A stretch of DNA of 5,568 bases from Thermococci archaeon (GTDB lineage: Archaea; Methanobacteriota_B; Thermococci; Methanofastidiosales; B48-G16): NCBI GenBank assembly GCA_030668905.1, contig DAOVEQ010000078.1:1-5568 (forward strand), written 5' to 3'. The translations under genes were made by a program, and so were the position numbers. The number at the start of each line of letters is the position of its first letter. Positions within the stretch are counted from its first letter, which is position 1. Below are positions 1-4,014 of this stretch, in pieces. The notes beneath the pieces are model-generated. The model searched no databases. It was given only the letters and a program-made list of their open reading frames with translations, and had not been told where the DNA came from.

Positions 1-322
1 AAGAGTCAATCTCTTTGGATTCAAATTCTTCTTTCAATTCTAAGAGTTTAGAAAATTCTTCATTATTCCAAAAAGATTCTCTTTGATAATGCAGAATTTC
101 TCCTTCTGCTTTTATCTTTATAACTTTGCTCAATTCAGACAGTGCCGCAATCTTTTCTTTCTCCGATTGTTCTGTAATTGGTGCTGGTGGGGTAGTAGGT
201 GTAGACGTTGTTGGAGCTGGTGTTGTCACAGTTGGTGTCGTGGTTGGCGATGTCTCCTGCGGACTCTCAGAAATACATAAAGAAAATATTATCAAGATTG
301 TTATCAATGCCCAGATTCTCAT
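1..322 (-). CDS. Secreted or lipoprotein-like protein with Thr/Pro-rich linker (5' part only)
   Basis: The frame opens with ATG at 322 and stays open for 107 codons to the left edge, so the C-terminus is missing. Residues 1-18 (MRIWALITILIIFSLCIS) have a short basic start, a hydrophobic core and a Cys at 16, as in a signal peptide or lipoprotein signal. The residues before the Cys (F-S-L) fit the canonical lipobox poorly, so simple membrane anchoring or cleavage is equally possible. Residues 24-50 are almost entirely Thr, Pro, Ala and Ser, a flexible linker typical of archaeal surface proteins and often glycosylated. From about 51 the sequence becomes charged and helical (EKEKIAALSELSKVIKIKAE). 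The functional domain probably lies outside the window, so no activity can be assigned. No SD precedes the ATG. A T-rich TATA-like box about 25 bases upstream suggests a leaderless transcript. It is divergent from the toxin-antitoxin genes. Plus-strand Cys/Trp-rich and Gly/Val-rich frames here are shadows of the linker. Confidence 0.75.
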   Translation of the reverse strand, partial: MRIWALITILIIFSLCISESPQETSPTTTPTVTTPAPTTSTPTTPPAPITEQSEKEKIAALSELSKVIKIKAEGEILHYQRESFWNNEEFSKLLELKEEFESKEIDS

Positions 323-343
323 AGATGATATTGAGATGGAGAA

Positions 344-351
344 AATAAAAA
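344..351 (-). promoter_or_regulatory. TATA-like box of the lipoprotein-like gene
   Basis: On the minus strand TTTTTATT is centred about 25 bases from the ATG at 322, the spacing expected when transcription starts at or next to the start codon. A second candidate, TTTAAATC (380-373), would give a leader of roughly 29 bases. The two cannot be separated by eye. Confidence 0.4.
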
Positions 352-353
352 GG

Positions 354-361
354 TTTTTATA
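354..361 (+). promoter_or_regulatory. TATA-like box of the toxin-antitoxin operon
   Basis: TTTTTATA lies about 25 bases before a predicted start near 383, leaving a short leader that contains the SD at 385-391. It sits back to back with the promoter of the divergent lipoprotein-like gene, so the 80-base spacer is a compact bidirectional promoter. A second AT-rich element, TTTAAATA (376-383), is close to the ATG for a leaderless start. Confidence 0.45.
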
Positions 362-384
362 GAGCGATGACATGATTTAAATAA

Positions 385-391
385 GAAGGAG
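385..391 (+). promoter_or_regulatory. Ribosome binding site of the antitoxin gene
   Basis: GAAGGAG is a good SD match, 10 bases before the ATG at 402 and only 4 before an in-frame TTG at 396. The spacing favours the ATG. The start decision affects only two residues. Confidence 0.6.
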
Positions 392-401
392 ATGCTTGAG
401 C

Positions 402-599
402 ATGAGCGAAGTATTGTTGAAAGAAATGCATAAAGAACTTATTGAGATAAGAAAAAAATTAGAGATATTAGAAGAAATTATAATCCCAAAAGAAGAAATT
501 CCTGAAGATAAAATGATAGAAATACAGAAGTTGAGAGAGGAATCCCTGAAGGGGGAAAATACAAGTTGGAAAGACCTAAAAAAAGAGTTAAACTTGTGA
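402..599 (+). CDS. RelB-like antitoxin of a type II toxin-antitoxin pair
   Basis: A 65-residue, highly charged protein. Residues 3-28 form a probable long amphipathic helix (LLKEMHKELIEIRKKLEIL). Residues 29-34 are a Pro-containing break, residues 36-50 a second helix, and the tail SWKDLKKELNL matches the style of archaeal RelB antitoxins. There is no obvious ribbon-helix-helix or other DNA-binding fold. The assignment rests on size, composition and position: the gene ends four bases before a clear RelE-family toxin, the standard antitoxin-first order. By family knowledge it should bind and neutralise the toxin by wrapping around it, and the complex may repress the operon. ATG 402 was chosen over TTG 396 because of the SD spacing. 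The family subtype is not recognised, and a partner role is inferred more than seen. Confidence 0.75.
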   Translation: MSEVLLKEMHKELIEIRKKLEILEEIIIPKEEIPEDKMIEIQKLREESLKGENTSWKDLKKELNL

Positions 600-603
600 T
601 CCA

Positions 604-867
604 ATGTTTGAGGTGCTTCTTCATAATCAAGTTACTAAAAAATTAAAAAAACTAGAGAAGACACATCTCAAAAAATTTGCAGAAGTGATAGATACTCTAG
701 AAAAAGATCCTTATCCCTGGAAGAATTTTGACTTAAAGAAAATTAAGGGAATTGAAGATACCTACAGAATCAGAATTGGGGGATATAGAGTTGTTTATTA
801 TATTGAAAAAGATAAAGGGAGGATTCACATTTTAAAGCTTGAAACAAGAGAAAAAATTTACAAGTAA
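604..867 (+). CDS. RelE/ParE-family toxin (probable mRNA interferase)
   Basis: An 87-residue protein of usual RelE size. Residues 1-34 give a strand and two helices (FEVLLHNQVTKKLKKLEK, then FAEVIDTLEKDP). The core follows as LKKIKGIEDTYRIRIGGYR at 44-62, then VVYYIE and the terminal strand RIHILKLETREKIYK. This is the RelE pattern. R62 in GYRVVY lines up with E. coli RelE R61, R82 with R81, and Y86 with Y87. R55/R57 occupy the basic position before the loop. All the basic and aromatic residues linked to ribosome-dependent mRNA cleavage are therefore present and the toxin looks intact. It acts in the cytoplasm and should be silenced by the upstream antitoxin. The four-base gap implies translational coupling. 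GTGATC at 596-601 resembles an archaeal SD but is very close to the ATG. A ParE-like gyrase poison is the alternative within the superfamily, but the C-terminal Arg/Tyr favours RelE. Confidence 0.9.
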   Translation: MFEVLLHNQVTKKLKKLEKTHLKKFAEVIDTLEKDPYPWKNFDLKKIKGIEDTYRIRIGGYRVVYYIEKDKGRIHILKLETREKIYK

Positions 868-882
868 TTTGAACAATTTCGT

Positions 883-932
883 ATGAGTGTGATCCATTTT
901 CTTCCAGGATGCGATTCACACATCTAACTCAT
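883..932. repeat. Imperfect inverted repeat after the toxin gene
   Basis: GTGTGA (887-892) pairs with TCACAC (916-921). The stem extends outward as ATGA (883-886) with TCAT (929-932) across a seven-base bulge, and inward as TCC (893-895) with GGA (907-909). It begins 15 bases after the toxin stop. It could be an RNA hairpin at the end of the operon transcript or an old insertion scar. Its many bulges make it weak, and no run of T follows immediately. Confidence 0.3.
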
Positions 933-1023
933 CTTGAGAAGTTTGAATATTGTTGAGTCTTTGTCTTGTTTTATTTCCAAAAACACATCTTAATCTTCTG
1001 TCAGAAAGTCTTTGATCAATTAC

Positions 1024-1037
1024 TGCACGTACATGCA
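1024..1037. promoter_or_regulatory. Near-palindromic dyad, candidate operator
   Basis: TGCACGTACATGCA is symmetric at six of seven base pairs and ends six bases before the TATA box of the ArsR-type regulator gene. The position, just upstream of the TFB-recognition region, suits a repressor that blocks or modulates preinitiation complex assembly. Autoregulation by the product of this gene is an inference. No second copy of the dyad was noticed at the TBP promoter. Confidence 0.4.
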
Positions 1038-1042
1038 AAACA

Positions 1043-1050
1043 TTTATAAG
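1043..1050 (+). promoter_or_regulatory. TATA box of the ArsR-type regulator gene
   Basis: TTTATAAG with an A-rich BRE-like stretch in front (1037-1042) is centred about 25 bases before ATG 1072, and no SD lies between. This predicts a leaderless mRNA. It also argues against the in-frame TTG at 1012, which would put the TATA box inside the coding region. Confidence 0.65.
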
Positions 1051-1071
1051 TATAACTCTACTATTTTTATT

Positions 1072-1644
1072 ATGGATAAAGAGAGAATAAAGGTCGTCAG
1101 GGATCCAAAAGCTATAATTATAGGAATCGAGAAGAATAGGAGGGATATTCTAAAATTATTGAGGTTTAACGATCTCACCGTATCCCAGATAGCAGAGATT
1201 TTGGGCAAAGATGAATCCACAATTTACAGGCATATAAAAAAGCTGGAAGAAGTAGGGCTTGTAGATGCCGTGGGGGAAAGGAAGAGGTATCATATACCTG
1301 AAAAGATTTACGGCAGAAGTTCAAACTTATATATTTATGCAATGGACGAAAAAGCTCCTGAGAAAGAAATGAAGATAAAACAGGAATATAAAAAGAAAAT
1401 GATTGATAATTTGGTAGTACAATTGAAAAAATTGAACTATAAATTAGAAAATGAAGAAAAATTATCAAAATTACTATTAGAATTTTTTAGTTTGATTCAT
1501 AAAGACTGGAATAAGAAATTGGAGAATAAAAATCTTGATCTCGAGATGTATCGGAAATTATATACGATCAATCTAATTTTGAAAGCAGAAAAAGACAAAA
1601 GAATTAGAGATATTATAAGAGAGATAGCGGGGAGCATTGAATAA
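1072..1644 (+). CDS. ArsR-type winged-helix transcriptional regulator
   Basis: A 190-residue protein from ATG 1072. Residues 10-30 (RDPKAIIIGIEKNRRDILKL) are the lead-in and first helix seen in many archaeal ArsR-like regulators. Residues 36-45 (TVSQIAEILG) are the positioning helix. Residues 47-61 (DESTIYRHIKKLEEV) are the recognition helix, and 62-75 (GLVDAVGERKRYHI) the wing. Residues 76-92 (PEKIYGRSSNLYIYAMD) probably form strands. The rest, 95-190, is a Lys/Glu-rich helical region that may mediate dimerisation or ligand sensing. No Cys or His cluster suggests metal binding, so the effector is unknown. It is cytoplasmic and DNA-binding. The start was set by the TATA box 25 bases upstream. 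It lies 31 bases upstream of the TBP gene on the same strand. A dyad next to its promoter may be its own operator. The DNA-binding class is secure; the targets are not. Confidence 0.88.
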   Translation: MDKERIKVVRDPKAIIIGIEKNRRDILKLLRFNDLTVSQIAEILGKDESTIYRHIKKLEEVGLVDAVGERKRYHIPEKIYGRSSNLYIYAMDEKAPEKEMKIKQEYKKKMIDNLVVQLKKLNYKLENEEKLSKLLLEFFSLIHKDWNKKLENKNLDLEMYRKLYTINLILKAEKDKRIRDIIREIAGSIE

Positions 1645-1647
1645 GTA

Positions 1648-1655
1648 TTTAAATA
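1648..1655 (+). promoter_or_regulatory. TATA box of the TBP gene
   Basis: TTTAAATA, inside a longer AT-rich run, is centred about 25 bases before ATG 1676, so the TBP message could start at its initiation codon. AAGGT at 1666-1670 is a weak SD-like match that would matter only on a longer transcript read through from the regulator gene. The TBP gene may therefore have both its own promoter and read-through expression. Confidence 0.55.
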
Positions 1656-1675
1656 TAAGGTTTAAAAGGTAACAT

Positions 1676-2218
1676 ATGATAGAGCCTAAGATAGTTAATA
1701 TTGTTGTTTCTGCAGATATTCACGCAAATCTTGACCTGAATTATATTACACGCGAGATAAAAACTACGGAGTTTGAACCTGAGCAGTTCCCCGGCCTTGT
1801 TTATAAAGTAGAGTCTCCAAAAACATCCACACTCGTATTCTCAACCGGAAAGCTCATATGTACAGGTGCCAGATCCATAGGAGATGCCGAGATAGCTATT
1901 AAAAAGATAGTAAAGAGCTTAAAAAAAATAGGATTTGAAATGAGAGGAGAACCTGAGTTGAGACTTCAGAACATTGTTGCAACGGCAGATCTTGGTATAG
2001 AGATAGATCTGGAAACATTGATCTTCGAGCTCCCAAACTGTGAATACGAGCCTGAACAGTTCCCCGGGCTTGTTTACAGGGTAAAGAATCCAAAAGTTGC
2101 TATTTTGGTTTTCAATACTGGAAAAATAGTGTGTGCAGGTGCTAAGAGCGAAGAAGACGTTAAAAAGGGAATCGAGCAACTCGTTGCTGAATTGAAAGGT
2201 TTGGGAATGATCCATTAG
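1676..2218 (+). CDS. tbp: TATA-binding protein (TBP), general transcription initiation factor
   Basis: A complete 180-residue TBP made of two direct repeats, about 5-88 and 96-178, the usual archaeal length. It binds the TATA box, bends promoter DNA and recruits TFB and RNA polymerase. The saddle signature is intact. The four DNA-kinking phenylalanines are F38 and F55 in repeat 1 (EPEQFPGLVY, LVFSTGK) and F129 and F146 in repeat 2 (EPEQFPGLVY, LVFNTGK). The paired DNA-contacting asparagines are N8 (KIVNIV) and N99 (RLQNIV). The GK(L/I)(I/V)C(T/A)GA(R/K)S segments are conserved in both halves. The acidic C-terminal tail known from Pyrococcus-type TBPs is absent; the protein ends LKGLGMIH. The repeats are unusually alike, even at DNA level around EPEQFPGLVY. 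It follows a winged-helix regulator gene by 31 bases and precedes a membrane-protein gene by 34 bases. Identification is essentially certain. Confidence 0.98.
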   Translation: MIEPKIVNIVVSADIHANLDLNYITREIKTTEFEPEQFPGLVYKVESPKTSTLVFSTGKLICTGARSIGDAEIAIKKIVKSLKKIGFEMRGEPELRLQNIVATADLGIEIDLETLIFELPNCEYEPEQFPGLVYRVKNPKVAILVFNTGKIVCAGAKSEEDVKKGIEQLVAELKGLGMIH

Positions 2219-2223
2219 AAAAC

Positions 2224-2246
2224 TTTTTATACTCTTTTTTATTTTT
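2224..2246 (+). terminator. T-rich tract ending TBP transcription, overlapping the next promoter
   Basis: Immediately after the TBP stop come T-runs at 2224-2228, 2235-2240 and 2242-2246. Archaeal RNA polymerase terminates on such oligo-T tracts without needing a hairpin. TTTTTATA at 2224-2231 is also centred about 25 bases before ATG 2253, so the same 23 bases may serve as terminator for TBP and TATA box for the membrane protein gene. Confidence 0.5.
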
Positions 2247-2252
2247 AAAATT

Positions 2253-2819
2253 ATGAGAGAGGAGATCATAAGAAAAATCATTCATTCTTTCGGCTTATTC
2301 GTGCCGATTTTCTATTATTTTACAAATAGAATGGTAACATTGATCTTACTTTGCATTTTTTTATTACTGTTCCTTCTTTCTAATTATTACAGGATAAAAT
2401 ATCTTCAAAAAATCCCATTAGTCGGCTATTTCCTGAGCAGAATAACAAGAGAACACGAAAGAAACGGCTTAGGAGGGGATGTTTATTTTATTGCAGGATG
2501 TCTTGTCGTTGTTTTCTTCGTGGAAAAAAATGTAGCCATAGCATCTATCCTCATGTTAGTCATTGGAGACATGTTTGCAGCAATAAATGGACAACTTTTT
2601 GGGAGAATAAAGATATATAAGAATAAAACTATAGTTGGAACACTCTCATGCTTTTTCAGTTGTTTTGTAATTGGATACATGATTCTCGGTACGCCTGCAG
2701 CTTTTGTAGGCGCTACAGTAGCTACAATCTCGGAGTTACAGGATATTGTTAACGATAACTTTGCGATCCCCGTTTTTACTGGATTTGCTATACAATATTT
2801 TTTGGGAGCTTTACTTTGA
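2253..2819 (+). CDS. SEC59/dolichol-kinase-like integral membrane lipid kinase
   Basis: A 188-residue polytopic membrane protein with the marks of the CTP-dependent polyprenol/diacylglycerol/phytol kinase family. RKIIHSFG at 7-14 is the N-terminal family motif. ERNGLGGDVYF at 69-79 is a conserved loop. GDMFAAINGQLFGRIK at 105-120 followed by KTIVGT at 125-130 is the probable nucleotide-binding and catalytic region. ATISELQDIVNDNFAIPV at 157-174 is the acidic C-terminal motif close to the family's E...NDN.TIP. Hydrophobic spans near 13-23, 27-45, 79-91, 94-110, 131-150 and 172-188 give about five to six membrane segments. By family, it would phosphorylate an isoprenoid or lipid alcohol with CTP. 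The substrate in this organism (dolichol, geranylgeraniol or other) cannot be read from sequence. The start is ATG 2253 with a TATA-like box 25 bases upstream and no SD. A related CTP-transferase activity is an alternative. Confidence 0.85.
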   Translation: MREEIIRKIIHSFGLFVPIFYYFTNRMVTLILLCIFLLLFLLSNYYRIKYLQKIPLVGYFLSRITREHERNGLGGDVYFIAGCLVVVFFVEKNVAIASILMLVIGDMFAAINGQLFGRIKIYKNKTIVGTLSCFFSCFVIGYMILGTPAAFVGATVATISELQDIVNDNFAIPVFTGFAIQYFLGALL

Positions 2820-2857
2820 ATCACGTCAGAGGGGGAGAAGTAGTTACTTATACATGA

Positions 2858-2865
2858 TTTTAAAA
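2858..2865 (+). promoter_or_regulatory. Possible TATA box for the small ORF at 2885
   Basis: TTTTAAAA is centred about 24 bases before ATG 2885, matching the geometry of the better genes in the window. The spacer is AT-rich, so a chance match is easy. On the minus strand the overlapping CTTTTTCTTTTA (2872-2861) could instead terminate the protease operon. Confidence 0.25.
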
Positions 2866-2884
2866 GAAAAAGCAGCTCTATAGC

Positions 2885-3085
2885 ATGACTAAAAAGTTTC
2901 ATGAGGAGAAGATAAGGATAAAAGAGTTTGAAAATCATTTAGAGGGCATGATTGCAGAGTTCGATACTGAGGACTGCTATTCTTCAAGCTCAAGATATGC
3001 TTCTTTCTTAGAAGGATCAAAATACAAAGCAAAGCGATATTTCTCCAAAAAATCTGTTCCTATAATACTTGGAAGAATTTTATAA
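2885..3085 (+). CDS. Doubtful small ORF, 3' half antisense to the protease gene
   Basis: A 66-codon frame. Its first 30 residues (MTKKFHEEKIRIKEFENHLE onward) are charged and look like real coding sequence filling the gap after the kinase gene. From 2977 on it runs antisense through the C-terminal codons of the protease, and that part (SRYASFLEGSKYKAKRYF) looks like a shadow. There is no SD, and a weak TATA-like box lies 24 bases upstream. It could be a small leaderless gene, or the 5' remnant of a gene cut off when the oppositely oriented protease operon came to sit beside it. No function is recognised. Confidence 0.25.
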   Translation: MTKKFHEEKIRIKEFENHLEGMIAEFDTEDCYSSSSRYASFLEGSKYKAKRYFSKKSVPIILGRIL

Positions 3086-3456
3086 CTTTTTCTCTTTTTT
3101 TCAAGTGACTCAACAGGTTCTCCTACTACAATCATTTCTGAAACATTCATACTATATGGAGATTTATCTTCTTTGGTAAGCTTGACTATAATATCTTTTA
3201 GAATTTTTCCTTTAAATCTGCATCCTCCTATTGTTATAGGTCTTGCATGCGCTTCTGGCAATCTTTTCATCTGAATATTCAATCCCTCTGTATCTTTATA
3301 AGATAAATGCGTAGTGGAAGATCCTGTATCAACTAACGCATATATCGTACCAAAAATAGGGGGATGTACATGTTCCTTTCTAACTCTCATAGAAAGAATA
3401 GGAGACAGAGCTTCTTGTTTTGAAAATATTTTTCCTACACGCAGAGGAATCTTCAT
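2977..3456 (-). CDS. Retropepsin-like (clan AA) aspartic protease
   Basis: A 159-residue single-domain protein. ALVDTGSSTTHLS at 40-52 carries the catalytic Asp-Thr-Gly-Ser (D43-T44-G45-S46). LPSIIGTDFLEKY at 128-140 is the hydrophobic-hydrophobic-Gly psi-loop element that completes the retropepsin fold. The C-terminal strand pair FALYFDPSKKEAYLEL is also typical. One catalytic Asp per chain implies a homodimeric active site, as in retroviral proteases. No signal peptide or membrane segment is seen, so it is probably cytoplasmic. The chosen start is ATG 3456, five bases after the upstream stop. An in-frame TTG at 3465 would overlap that stop by four bases and add three residues. No SD of its own is seen, which fits translational coupling to the DUF5678-like gene. 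The substrate is unknown. Members of this family in prokaryotes are little studied, and a few are inactive binding proteins, but the active-site triad here is intact. Confidence 0.85.
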   Translation of the reverse strand: MKIPLRVGKIFSKQEALSPILSMRVRKEHVHPPIFGTIYALVDTGSSTTHLSYKDTEGLNIQMKRLPEAHARPITIGGCRFKGKILKDIIVKLTKEDKSPYSMNVSEMIVVGEPVESLEKKRKSYKILPSIIGTDFLEKYRFALYFDPSKKEAYLELEE

Positions 3457-3461
3457 AAAAA

Positions 3462-3710
3462 TCAAAGAATAATAATTTCGTCACTTGGCAAAATAGATCC
3501 GATAAAAAGTATTGCAGGATTTTCACCTTTTGCTCTGAGCTCCTTTATAAGAATATCTATATCTTCATTTGTAGCCAATATCTTTCTATTCTTGACTGCT
3601 ATTGCTTTCCCTTCGTGTTTCTCTGCGAGTGCATCAAAGTGATTAAAGAACCAATCTGCATCCTTCTCATACTCCTCAAATAATCTCATCTCCTCTTCTT
3701 CAGTTCTCAT
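3462..3710 (-). CDS. Small DUF5678-like protein, partner of the aspartic protease
   Basis: An 82-residue acidic protein. Residues 1-16 are a charged helix (MRTEEEEMRLFEEYEK). The segment DADWFFNHFDALAEKHEGKA at 17-36 and the following IAVKNRKILATNEDID match the DUF5678 pattern as I remember it: a W-F-x(n)-Y/H-x-G-K stretch, then a strand, then a charged helix (IDILIKELRAKGENPAILFI). The C-terminus is hydrophobic (GSILPSDEIIIL). The molecular function of the family is unknown. The start is well supported: AGGTGAT lies three bases before the ATG and matches the 16S rRNA 3' end. It ends five bases before the protease ATG, so the two are almost certainly co-transcribed. In my recollection such small proteins often sit next to retropepsin-like genes, which suggests a cofactor, inhibitor or substrate role. 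That is inference. Confidence 0.75.
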   Translation of the reverse strand: MRTEEEEMRLFEEYEKDADWFFNHFDALAEKHEGKAIAVKNRKILATNEDIDILIKELRAKGENPAILFIGSILPSDEIIIL

Positions 3711-3713
3711 TTT

Positions 3714-3720
3714 ATCACCT
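3714..3720 (-). promoter_or_regulatory. Strong archaeal SD of the DUF5678-protease operon
   Basis: AGGTGAT is complementary to the conserved 16S rRNA 3' end (ATCACCT) and lies three bases before ATG 3710. It fixes the start and rules out the internal ATG at 3689. It is the clearest SD in the window and contrasts with the SD-less starts of the plus-strand genes. Confidence 0.75.
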
Positions 3721-3742
3721 GATATTATCTTTCTTAGATTTC

Positions 3743-3750
3743 TTTATAAA
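3743..3750 (-). promoter_or_regulatory. TATA box of the DUF5678-protease operon
   Basis: TTTATAAA is a symmetric perfect-looking TATA box. Transcription about 25 bases downstream would start near 3721, giving a leader of about 11 bases that just includes the SD. Because the box is palindromic, strand is inferred from the gene that follows. Confidence 0.6.
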
Positions 3751-3798
3751 ACTACCTATAATATTCATATGCATTTTCGATTCTACTAGATTGTAAAA

Positions 3799-4002
3799 CT
3801 ATTCCTTTAATGTCTTTATTATCTCTTCCAACAACTCCCAAACTTTTTCTCCTTTGTGATTTAATTCTATTCTTTCTTGTAAAATCTTTAAGTTTTTTAG
3901 GTGGTACATCTAGTTTTGAACTGTTTTTTTCACCTATATCCTAATGGGTTTATTTTCAATAAATTTTTCTAGGATTTTATCTATGTCTTTTCCTTTCTGC
4001 CA
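3799..4002 (-). pseudogene. Probable decayed small gene between the kinase and the protease operon
   Basis: The 3711-4014 spacer has no intact gene, but one minus-strand frame carries two protein-like pieces. The first (4002-3934) reads KGKDIDKILEKFIENKPI and then hits a stop. A further stop lies at 3912-3910. The second (3909-3799) reads MYHLKNLKILQERIELN, then EKVWELLEEIIKTLKE and a stop. Both pieces look like amphipathic helices of a small protein. ATG 4003, just after a TATTTAAA element, would join the first piece if one base were removed (M-A-KGKDIDK). That is consistent with a gene broken by one frameshift and two nonsense changes. A second frame from about 3940 to 3752 is also open for about 55 codons without ATG, so the true frame downstream is uncertain. 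The family is not recognised. In such AT-rich DNA, chance Lys/Glu-rich frames are common. Confidence 0.35.
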
Positions 4003-4014
4003 TCATTTAAATAT

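Noticed and set aside
181..250. Tandem repeat in the Thr/Pro-rich region
   Set aside because: The ACA/CCA codon repetition is explained by the low-complexity protein linker, and no fixed repeat unit is kept at DNA level.
83..362. Plus-strand frames with Cys/Trp-rich or Gly/Val-rich repeats
   Set aside because: They are the complement of the Thr/Pro-rich linker of the minus-strand protein at 1-322, which has a sensible signal sequence and promoter.
377..604. Minus-strand frame of 75 codons over the antitoxin gene
   Set aside because: It is antisense to a well-placed antitoxin gene and its Ser/Phe/Ile-rich composition is typical of a shadow of Lys/Glu-rich coding DNA.
1012..1071. Extended start (TTG 1012) for the winged-helix regulator
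   Set aside because: The extra 20 residues are unlike the family, and the extension would place the TATA box and dyad inside the gene. ATG 1072 has the right promoter spacing.
868..1071. Possible tRNA or small structured RNA gene
   Set aside because: No cloverleaf, T-loop or other conserved RNA signature was found. Only the weak hairpin at 883-932 and the regulator promoter are visible.
1919..2281. Minus-strand frames across the TBP gene
   Set aside because: TBP is unmistakable on the plus strand, and these frames are low-complexity shadows without family features.
2483..2938. Minus-strand 151-codon frame opposite the membrane kinase
   Set aside because: Most of it is antisense to conserved kinase motifs (GDMFAA, NDNFAIP), it has no recognisable domain, and no promoter was seen.
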